36,602 nt of DNA from NCBI GenBank assembly GCA_017443145.1, contig JAFSPA010000014.1, forward strand, positions 1 to 36,602, in the 5' to 3' direction. Positions 30,438-36,602 of this stretch are shown here, piece after piece (the first letter of the stretch is position 1; each line of letters starts with the position of its first letter). The notes below the pieces were generated by a model that searched no databases, had not been told where the DNA came from, and worked only from the letters and a program-made list of their open reading frames with translations. Source of the stretch: Paludibacteraceae bacterium. GTDB taxonomy: Bacteria > Bacteroidota > Bacteroidia > Bacteroidales > Paludibacteraceae. A program made the position numbers and the translations under genes.

Positions 30438-32885
30438 TTATTTCAGCAGGGCGAAGTCGATGACTTCTTGTATATCTTTTACGTAGTGGAACTTCAGTCC
30501 TTTGAGGTAGACAGCCGGTATCTCGTCCACATCTTTCTGGTTGTCCTGGCACATAACGAGATTGGTTATTCCTGCCCGTTTAGCAGCCAGTATTTTTTCT
30601 TTCACGCCACCGATGGGCAATACCTTACCACGGAGCGTCATTTCGCCTGTCATGGCTATACGAGGACGCACTTTGCGTTTGGTGAAAGCACTTACAAGGG
30701 CTGTAGTAATCGTTATTCCTGCACTTGGACCATCTTTAGGCGTTGCACCTTCGGGCACGTGTACATGCACAGAAAGCGTGTCTAAATCCTTGCGTTTGAT
30801 GCCTAATTCGTCTGCATGGGCTTTGATATAGCCGAGCGCGATAGTGGCACTTTCTTTCATCACATCGCCTAAGTTACCCGTCATCGTCAGGGTAGGGGTC
30901 TTAGACGGCGAAAGAGAGGTCTCGATAAAGAGTATCTCGCCACCGACTTGTGTCCAAGCAAGGCCTGTCACGACACCGATATACTTGTTCGTCTCCCAGA
31001 TGTCGCGTGTGAAGCGCGGTTTACCGAGGTAAGTCACCACATCTTCCTTCGTCACGGAGGTGTTGTATTCCTCATTCAGAGCCAGTTTGGTCACTACTTT
31101 GCGGCAGATAGTTGCCAGTTGACGTTCAAGCGAGCGCACACCCGATTCGCGGGTATAACCGTCGATTATCTGCTCCAGAACATCTTTCTTAAAGCGCAGC
31201 TGAGAAGCCTTAAGTCCGTGATTTTCCAGCTCTTTAGGAATAATATGCCGTTTGGCTATTTCCTCTTTCTCCTCAATCGAATAACCGCTCATTTCAATCA
31301 GCTCCATGCGGTCGAGTAGGGGTCGAGGTATCGTCTCGAGCGTGTTGGCTGTCGCGATAAACAGCACCTTACTCAGGTCGTAGTCCACATCGAGATAGTT
31401 ATCGTGGAAGGTGTTATTCTGTTCCGGGTCCAGCACTTCAAGTAAGGCCGAAGTAGGATCACCCTTGTAATCTGCACCGATTTTGTCGATTTCATCGAGC
31501 ACAAAGACAGGATTAGAAGTCTTGACTTTGCGCAGGTTTTCGATGATTCGGCCCGGCATAGCACCTATATACGTCTTACGATGACCGCGAATCTCTGCCT
31601 CGTCATGCAAGCCACCTAAAGATATGCGCGCGTATTTGCGCCCGAGGGCCTCGGCAATCGATTTTCCAAGACTCGTTTTGCCCACACCCGGAGGGCCGAA
31701 TAGGCATAGGATAGGGGCTTTGAAGTCATTATTGGCAGATGTTTTACCACTTTGCTTAAGCAGCATAACTTGGTGTAGTACAGCCAGATACTCAATCACG
31801 CGCTCCTTCACTTTTTCCATTCCGAAATGGTCACGCTCCAGCACTTCCTTAGCATGGTGCATATCGAAATTATCTTCGGAATACTCGTTCCACGGCAGGT
31901 CGAGCATGATCTCGATGAAGTTCTGCAGGATAGTGTAGTCCGGCGAGTGGGAAGGGGTGCGCTGGAGTTTGGTTAACTCCTTGTCAAACACCGCTTTAAC
32001 GGCTTCGGACCACTTCTTGTCCTTGGCGCGTTCCTTGTATTCATTAGCCACCTGAGCACCGGTGTCACCGAGCTCTTTCTGGATAGTCTCGAGCTGATGG
32101 TGCAGGAAGTATTCGCGCTGGTCTTTATCGATATCTTTGCGAGTCTTGGTCTCGATATCTTTCTTCATATCAATCATTTGCACTTCCTTATTGAGGATAG
32201 AGAGCAGATTGATAGCGCGTTCTTTGATTGATTCTGCGCCTAATAACTCTTGTTTTTCGGCATTGCGCATACCGAAGTTCACGCAGATATAATTGACCAG
32301 AGTAGGCGGATTGTCGATACTACGAAGCGTCATCGTGGCATCTTCTGTCACGGAATCGGACTCGCTGAGTATCTTGAGCGCTTTTTCCTTCAGATTAGCC
32401 GCGATCGCGAGGAACTCCTTGTCACCGCGCTTGGGGAAGATCTCAGGAAGAATACGAACTTTTGCTTTTATGATATTTTTGTCCGTAATGAACTCGTCCA
32501 CAGCAATGCGCTCAAATCCCTCTAAGATAACGCCAATACTCTTGTCCGACATGGTGAAGACACGCAGAATACGAGCAGTCGTACCGAGTGTGTATAGATC
32601 AGCACTATTGGGGTCTTCGGTTTTGCTTTCTTTCTGGCACACAACAGCGATGCGTTGTTCTTTCTTAAACGCATCTTCCACGAGTTTGCGTGACCGCGGC
32701 CGAGTAATCATCACCGACAAAAGCACGCCGGGAAAGAGCACCATATTTTTCAGCGGCAGCACTCCCAGAATGTCTCCGGTCTTTGGAATAGACTCGTTTG
32801 GCACATCATCTCCCTCGAGTAGGTGAATGATCTCGTGAGTTATTCCGTCATCCTCAATATCGTTATCAAAGTAGTTATAATACAT
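30438..32885 (-). CDS. lon: ATP-dependent Lon protease
   Basis: 815 aa from the ATG at 32885 (a TTG one codon upstream is possible). An N-terminal LON substrate domain starts near L-P-L-K-N-M-V-L-F-P-G-V, then a coiled coil, an AAA+ ATPase with G-P-P-G-V-G-K-T (Lys 403) and F-V-L-D-E-I-D-K, and a Ser-Lys protease domain with P-K-D-G-P-S-A-G (Ser 721) and G-G-V-K-E-K (Lys 764). It degrades damaged and regulatory cytosolic proteins. The first 30 residues are acidic and extra. An 18-bp palindrome lies 26-43 bp upstream of its start. Confidence 0.96.
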   Translation of the reverse strand: MYYNYFDNDIEDDGITHEIIHLLEGDDVPNESIPKTGDILGVLPLKNMVLFPGVLLSVMITRPRSRKLVEDAFKKEQRIAVVCQKESKTEDPNSADLYTLGTTARILRVFTMSDKSIGVILEGFERIAVDEFITDKNIIKAKVRILPEIFPKRGDKEFLAIAANLKEKALKILSESDSVTEDATMTLRSIDNPPTLVNYICVNFGMRNAEKQELLGAESIKERAINLLSILNKEVQMIDMKKDIETKTRKDIDKDQREYFLHHQLETIQKELGDTGAQVANEYKERAKDKKWSEAVKAVFDKELTKLQRTPSHSPDYTILQNFIEIMLDLPWNEYSEDNFDMHHAKEVLERDHFGMEKVKERVIEYLAVLHQVMLLKQSGKTSANNDFKAPILCLFGPPGVGKTSLGKSIAEALGRKYARISLGGLHDEAEIRGHRKTYIGAMPGRIIENLRKVKTSNPVFVLDEIDKIGADYKGDPTSALLEVLDPEQNNTFHDNYLDVDYDLSKVLFIATANTLETIPRPLLDRMELIEMSGYSIEEKEEIAKRHIIPKELENHGLKASQLRFKKDVLEQIIDGYTRESGVRSLERQLATICRKVVTKLALNEEYNTSVTKEDVVTYLGKPRFTRDIWETNKYIGVVTGLAWTQVGGEILFIETSLSPSKTPTLTMTGNLGDVMKESATIALGYIKAHADELGIKRKDLDTLSVHVHVPEGATPKDGPSAGITITTALVSAFTKRKVRPRIAMTGEMTLRGKVLPIGGVKEKILAAKRAGITNLVMCQDNQKDVDEIPAVYLKGLKFHYVKDIQEVIDFALLK

Positions 32886-32910
32886 CAATCAATCTAAAAC
32901 CTATTTTACA

Positions 32911-32928
32911 TAATCCTAATTAGGATTA
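32911..32928. promoter_or_regulatory. 18-bp perfect palindrome upstream of lon
   Basis: TAATCCTAATTAGGATTA is a perfect inverted repeat covering the last codons and the stop of the upstream gene. No T run follows on the minus strand, so it is a weak terminator candidate; an operator for lon or a small RNA hairpin are alternatives. Confidence 0.4.
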
Positions 32929-33395
32929 ATAAGCGCCAGAGCAATCATCGTGACTCCCAACGCAATTATCGTCATTATAACTCCGATGCCTGTTAATAAA
33001 GCTATAAATAACATTAACAGCAATACCAGCACCGTATTAGTCCAATACAGAACTTGCTCTGAATAATGATGTCTGTGTTTGGTGGAATATTTATCGATAA
33101 ACTCATTGGCAAACGTTTCGCAGTTATTGTTAATCAGTTTGTAGCGGTTATACCGATGACGCCGCACCAATTCTTCTATATTGACTTCATTTTTTAGCAT
33201 GTAGCTTCTGTAATGCAAGACTTGACGTGTGGACAAAAAATCCTCATACGTGATGATCTCCACTCCTTTTATTGTTCGATGAACCACATAAAGATTGTGG
33301 TCATATTTGAACAATATGCCCTTGTGCCGGATTAGTCGTCCAAGTTTGGCTGACGTGGATGTTATGAGAAATATTTTGCCCTTGGCTGTAATCAT
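32916..33395 (-). CDS. LRAT/NlpC-P60-like membrane-anchored protein (putative)
   Basis: 159 aa, no signal peptide. Residues 1-100 carry a pattern like the LRAT branch of the NlpC/P60 superfamily: a His in R-H-K-G-I (His 24), V-V-H (His 39) near V-E-I-I-T-Y-E-D-F, and N-N-N-C-E-T-F-A-N with Cys 92 as the likely nucleophile. Two hydrophobic helices end the protein (about 116-155), so it is membrane bound with the catalytic part at the N-terminus. Members act as thiol acyltransferases, lipases or peptidases; the substrate here is unknown. It lies 16 bp after aspS and 30 bp before lon, probably in the same transcript. The assignment rests on short motifs. Confidence 0.55.
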   Translation of the reverse strand: MITAKGKIFLITSTSAKLGRLIRHKGILFKYDHNLYVVHRTIKGVEIITYEDFLSTRQVLHYRSYMLKNEVNIEELVRRHRYNRYKLINNNCETFANEFIDKYSTKHRHHYSEQVLYWTNTVLVLLLMLFIALLTGIGVIMTIIALGVTMIALALINPN

Positions 33396-33411
33396 TACTC
33401 CTTATATTATA

Positions 33412-35187
33412 TTATTTATTGGGCTTGCGGACATCCAGCATCAACTCGTCCAATTGTATTTGGTCAACCGGTCCGGGTGCACCAAGCATCACGTCACGTC
33501 CTTGGTTATTCTTCGGGAACGCGATGCAGTCACGAATACTGTCGAGTCCTGCAAACAGACTGACGAATCGGTCGAGGCCGTAAGCCAAACCTCCGTGAGG
33601 CGGCGCGCCGTACTTGAACGCGCTCATCAGGAAACCGAACTTCGTCTGTGCCTGTTCCGGCGTGAAGCCCAGAATCTCAAATATTTTCTCTTGCAGTTGC
33701 GCGTCGTGGATACGAATCGAGCCACCACCGACTTCTACGCCGTTGATGACCATATCGTAAGCATTTGCTCGAACAGCCGCCGGATCCGTGTCTAACAACG
33801 GAATATCTTCCGGCTTCGGGCTGGTGAACGGATGGTGCATCGCCATGAGACGTTGCTCCTCATCCGACCATTCGTACATTGGGAAATCGATTACCCACAA
33901 GCAACTGAACTTCTTTGGGTCACGCAGGCCGAGCTGTCGTCCCATCTCGAGGCGCAATTCGGACAGTTGTTTGCGAGTCTTGAGCACGTCTTCACCGCTC
34001 AGAATAAGCAGCAAATCGCCCTTTTCAGCGCCCATTTCGCGCGCTACAGCCTGCAAAACATCCTGGCCGTAGAACTTATCCACGCTGGATTTGACGGTTC
34101 CATCCTCCTCTACCCTTGCGTAAACAAGGCCTTTCGCGCCTATCTGTGGGCGACGCACGTAATCGGTCAGCTGGTCAAGTTGCTTGCGTGTGTACGTAGC
34201 GCATCCTTTCGCGCAGATACCGCCGATATAAACGGCGTTGGCAAACACGCCAAACCGCTCTTCTGCGGGCTTTTTCTCCTCTGCGGCGTGGAAGATATCA
34301 TGCAGCTCCACAAACTTCATCTCAAAGCGTGTATCAGGCTTGTCGCTGCCGTAGTACTTCATAGCATCAGCCCAAGTCATACGCGGCAGTTTCGGCAAGT
34401 CGATATTCAGAATACTCTTGAACAGGTGTCTCGACAGGCCTTCGAACATATTGAGAATATCCTCTTGCTCGATAAACGACATCTCGCAGTCTATCTGGGT
34501 AAACTCCGGCTGACGGTCAGCACGCAGGTCTTCGTCGCGGAAGCATTTGACTATCTGGAAGTAACGGTCAAAACCGCTGACCATGAGCAGCTGTTTGAGT
34601 GTCTGGGGCGATTGTGGCAAAGCGTAGAACTGACCCGGATTCATACGGCTCGGAACAACGAAGTCACGTGCTCCTTCCGGCGTAGAGTTGACCAAAACAG
34701 GCGTCTCTACCTCCAGGAATCCTTGGCTGTCAAGGTAACGGCGCACCTCAAAGGCCATCTTATGGCGCAGTTCGAGGTTCTTGCGCACGCACGGACGACG
34801 CAGGTCCAGATAACGGTATTTCATACGCAGGTCATCACCTCCGTCGGTCTCGTCTTCAATGGTGAAAGGCGGTGTCAGTGACGGATTGAGGATATTGAGT
34901 TTTGCTACCTCAATCTCTATCTCGCCGGTCGGCAGTTGGGCATTTTTCGATTGACGCTCAATCACTTTGCCGGTCACTTGGAGCACATACTCCCTACCCA
35001 ACCCATTGGCTTTCTCAAACGCTTCTGTGCCTTGGTTAAACGCCAACTGAGTGATGCCGTAACGGTCACGCAGGTCTATAAAGGTCATACCGCCCATTTT
35101 GCGGATTCGTTGTACCCAACCTGCCAATGTCACGGTTTTTCCTACATCTGCGAGTCTCAGCTCGCCACAAGTAAAGGTTCTATACAT
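33412..35187 (-). CDS. aspS: Aspartyl-tRNA synthetase
   Basis: 591 aa from the ATG at 35187; an in-frame GTG at 35199 lies in the heptamer repeat and is less likely. The N-terminal OB-fold anticodon domain ([26 protein letters not shown]) is followed by class II motif 2 ([16 protein letters not shown]), the bacterial GAD insert domain and motif 3 (G-L-A-Y-G-L-D-R). The length and the insert mark the bacterial type. It charges tRNA-Asp. Confidence 0.96.
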   Translation of the reverse strand: MYRTFTCGELRLADVGKTVTLAGWVQRIRKMGGMTFIDLRDRYGITQLAFNQGTEAFEKANGLGREYVLQVTGKVIERQSKNAQLPTGEIEIEVAKLNILNPSLTPPFTIEDETDGGDDLRMKYRYLDLRRPCVRKNLELRHKMAFEVRRYLDSQGFLEVETPVLVNSTPEGARDFVVPSRMNPGQFYALPQSPQTLKQLLMVSGFDRYFQIVKCFRDEDLRADRQPEFTQIDCEMSFIEQEDILNMFEGLSRHLFKSILNIDLPKLPRMTWADAMKYYGSDKPDTRFEMKFVELHDIFHAAEEKKPAEERFGVFANAVYIGGICAKGCATYTRKQLDQLTDYVRRPQIGAKGLVYARVEEDGTVKSSVDKFYGQDVLQAVAREMGAEKGDLLLILSGEDVLKTRKQLSELRLEMGRQLGLRDPKKFSCLWVIDFPMYEWSDEEQRLMAMHHPFTSPKPEDIPLLDTDPAAVRANAYDMVINGVEVGGGSIRIHDAQLQEKIFEILGFTPEQAQTKFGFLMSAFKYGAPPHGGLAYGLDRFVSLFAGLDSIRDCIAFPKNNQGRDVMLGAPGPVDQIQLDELMLDVRKPNK

Positions 35188-35192
35188 ATTTC

Positions 35193-35226
35193 TAAACACT
35201 AAACGCTAAACACTAAACGCTAAACG
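35193..35226. repeat. Heptamer repeat (CTAAACR) between fabD and aspS
   Basis: Five tandem units alternating CTAAACA and CTAAACG fill most of the gap between the fabD stop and the aspS start. Shorter relatives lie at 29971-29991 and inside the gene ending at 19789. Confidence 0.85.
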
Positions 35227-36096
35227 TCAACCGACGGTTACCGTCGGATCAATCTTTCGAATCAATCCTTTCAGCACATCACCCGGTCCGAACTCATAGA
35301 ACTCATTGGCTCCATCGACAATCATATTGCGTATCGTCTGTGTCCAGCGCACAGGAGCTGTGAGTTGGAGCAAGAGATTCTGCCGTATCTGTTCCGGGTC
35401 GGCCTGCGGGTATGCGTTCACGTTCTGATAAATCGGACAGAACGGCTTCTGGAATTTAGTCGCCAGAATGGCCTCTTGCAGCTCTTCTGCGGCCGGTTGC
35501 ATCAGTGGCGAGTGGAATGCTCCACCCACTTGCAAAGGCAGCGCACGACGGGCGCCGTTGGCTTTCATGATTTCGCACGCACGCTCAATACCGCTTTTCG
35601 TGCCCGATATAACCACTTGTCCCGGGCAGTTGAAGTTAGCCGCCACAACGATATCGTCCGTTATCTGCTGGCAGAGTTCATCCACTTTCGCATCCTCAAG
35701 TCCGAGCACAGCTGCCATAGTCGATTCCTGCTTCTCGCAGGCTTTCTGCATCGCGCGAGCACGTGCAGAGACGAGTTTGAGTGCATCGCCGAAACTCAGA
35801 CATCCGCAAGCCACTAACGCCGAGTACTCGCCCAAACTGTGTCCTGCCACCATATCTGGTTGTTGGATCGTCATCACTTGGCTGGCAATCACGGAGTGCA
35901 AAAAGACAGCAGGCTGCGTCACTTTCGTTTGCTTCAAGTCCTCTGCCGTGCCCTCAAACATGATGTCGGTGAGACGAAAACCAAGAATCTCGTTTGCTTC
36001 TTCACATAACTCTTTCGCAAGGGGATACGATTCGTATAAATCTTTGCCCATACCTGTAAATTGGGCACCTTGTCCGGGAAATACAAATGCTTTCAT
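35227..36096 (-). CDS. fabD: Malonyl-CoA:ACP transacylase FabD
   Basis: 289 aa from the ATG at 36096; a longer frame starting at 36144 runs through the promoter and is rejected. M-K-A-F-V-F-P-G-Q-G-A-Q opens the protein as in most FabD. The nucleophile is Ser 87 in G-H-S-L-G, and the catalytic His sits in G-A-F-H-S-P-L-M. It loads malonate on acyl carrier protein for fatty-acid synthesis. It is the first gene of the long minus-strand run. Confidence 0.95.
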   Translation of the reverse strand: MKAFVFPGQGAQFTGMGKDLYESYPLAKELCEEANEILGFRLTDIMFEGTAEDLKQTKVTQPAVFLHSVIASQVMTIQQPDMVAGHSLGEYSALVACGCLSFGDALKLVSARARAMQKACEKQESTMAAVLGLEDAKVDELCQQITDDIVVAANFNCPGQVVISGTKSGIERACEIMKANGARRALPLQVGGAFHSPLMQPAAEELQEAILATKFQKPFCPIYQNVNAYPQADPEQIRQNLLLQLTAPVRWTQTIRNMIVDGANEFYEFGPGDVLKGLIRKIDPTVTVG

Positions 36097-36130
36097 GTTC
36101 GTCCAAATCGATATTTTCCAAATTCGGGTG

Positions 36131-36162
36131 CAAAAGTAATACAAAAAAATGATATACGCAAA
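36131..36162 (-). promoter_or_regulatory. Promoter of fabD (head of the minus-strand run)
   Basis: On the minus strand TTTG (36159-36162), 20 bp, TACTTTTG (36131-36138), about 35 bp before the start at 36096. No comparable promoter was found downstream on this strand as far as 19789. Confidence 0.75.
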
Positions 36163-36204
36163 CTTTTTTACAAAAAAAAATAATTTATTATTTTCATGTT
36201 ACAA

Positions 36205-36243
36205 TCACAAAAAATATGCCCCACTCTGCTAACTCAAAGTGGG
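36205..36243 (-). terminator. Terminator after the outer-membrane protein fragment
   Basis: On the minus strand CCCACT (from 36243) pairs with AGTGGG (ending 36220) around a 12-nt loop, followed by a T-rich run (TATTTTTTG). It lies 34 bp after the stop at 36277. Confidence 0.6.
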
Positions 36244-36276
36244 ACAAATAGTTAGGTGCGAATGGCATGACAAAAA

Positions 36277-36513
36277 TTACCTTTTCTTGCTCTTCGGTTT
36301 GTGTCCGAAGTTGTATCCGGCACGTATTGCGGGTTCGATACAAGCCGTCTCGCCGGCGAGCGAAATATGGTAGGTTAAAGACCCCATTAAGTACCATCTG
36401 TCGGTGATATATTTACCGAATCGCACCTCAACCGGCAGAACCATATCGAGGTCGTATAATCCGGCGTATAGGTCATTTTGCAGGCTGTAAAAGAGTAAGT
36501 GTGTCTCTATGGG
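36277..36513 (-). pseudogene. 3' end of an outer-membrane beta-barrel protein, interrupted by the repeat
   Basis: Read on the minus strand, 78 codons up to a TAA at 36277-36279 give a clear barrel C-terminus: Y-D-L-D-M-V-L-P-V-E-V-R-F-G-K-Y, then W-Y-L-M-G-S-L-T-Y-H-I-S, then E-P-A-I-R-A-G-Y-N-F-G-H-K-P, with a basic end K-S-K-K-R. Upstream in this frame a TGA at 36514-36516 lies inside the repeat copy at 36505-36528, and no start codon precedes the barrel part. So the gene is either cut by insertion of the repeat or the true 5' part is in another frame or outside the window. Identity of the barrel family is unknown. Confidence 0.6.
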
Positions 36514-36538
36514 TCACTTTGCAGGCTGGTAGAGACAC
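36467..36538 (-). repeat. Interspersed repeat unit, right copy (inverted relative to the left one)
   Basis: Two direct copies of the end motif lie at 36467-36487 (variant with AAAATGACCTAT) and 36505-36528 (24 bp identical to the reverse complement of 9-32). The second is enclosed by a perfect 9-bp inverted repeat GTGTCTCTA/TAGAGACAC (36501-36509 and 36530-36538). A minus-strand frame from 36601 to a TGA at 36473-36475 reads ...PACKVTHRD... and ends ...LLQPAK, like the left unit. The inner copy coincides with codons for S-L-Q-N-D-L-Y of the barrel gene. The remaining bases to 36602 show nothing else I can name. Confidence 0.6.
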
Positions 36539-36602
36539 GCCTCTAAAAACCTCTTCGTTTGGGATTGCGTAGTATGCGGCTTGGGGAGCCGCGTAATAGA
36601 CC

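Noticed and set aside
36194..36397. 67-aa minus-strand frame
   Set aside because: It overlaps the barrel C-terminus in another frame and reads through the terminator hairpin; the barrel frame has clear beta-strand periodicity.

Overview
The window looks like chromosomal DNA of an anaerobic Bacteroidales bacterium that has a type IX secretion system. The signs are: many promoters of the Bacteroidetes form (TTTG, 19-20 bp, TAnnTTTG); a T9SS plug-family protein; a classical type IX C-terminal domain on the first gene; further secreted proteins sharing a different short C-terminal tail; Na+-pumping methylmalonyl-CoA decarboxylase genes (propionate fermentation); and an oxygen-sensitive class III ribonucleotide reductase. 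A Paludibacteraceae-like gut lineage would fit, but the family-level guess is weak. No phage, plasmid, insertion sequence or CRISPR array was seen.

Layout. 1-2416: an interspersed repeat, a secreted type IX cargo protein, a strong terminator, then a promoter with a ten-unit 11-bp tandem array in the leader of a small basic protein of unknown function. 2505-7721 (+): a surface-polysaccharide export cluster (Gfo/Idh/MocA sugar dehydrogenase, two Wza-like lipoproteins, a Wzc-like tyrosine kinase). 7722-11867: T9SS plug protein (-), tRNA-Thr(CGT) and tRNA-Ser(CGA) (+), and an operon on the minus strand (secreted EEP nuclease/phosphatase, queH, rlmB). 12007-17691 (+): C_GCAxxG_C_C protein, lpdA, nadA, mnmA, MATE exporter, NUDIX hydrolase, tightly packed. 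17745-19712 (+): cobalamin riboswitch with a terminator-like expression platform in front of a tandem DUF4465 secreted protein. 19789-36096 (-): a long run of same-strand genes, fabD, aspS, an LRAT/NlpC-like membrane protein, lon, then mce-mmdA-mmdD-mmdC-mmdB-btuB-nrdD-nrdG-btuG-surface protein. The extreme right end holds the 3' end of an outer-membrane protein gene interrupted by the same repeat seen at the left end.

How the genes fit together. The most coherent system is the minus-strand block from mce to the surface protein. Ten genes with gaps of at most 25 bp (some overlapping) join B12 capture and import (BtuB, BtuG, a BtuG-associated surface protein), the part of the propionate pathway next to the B12-dependent methylmalonyl-CoA mutase (epimerase and Na+-pumping decarboxylase), and a B12-independent ribonucleotide reductase with its activase. 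The only cobalamin riboswitch in the window lies across the convergent boundary, in front of the DUF4465 protein rather than btuB.

Other points worth a look are the 11-bp array, the 25-residue C-terminal tail shared without gaps by three secreted proteins, heptamer repeats that occur between genes and also inside one coding region, and the inverted repeat family at both ends of the window.
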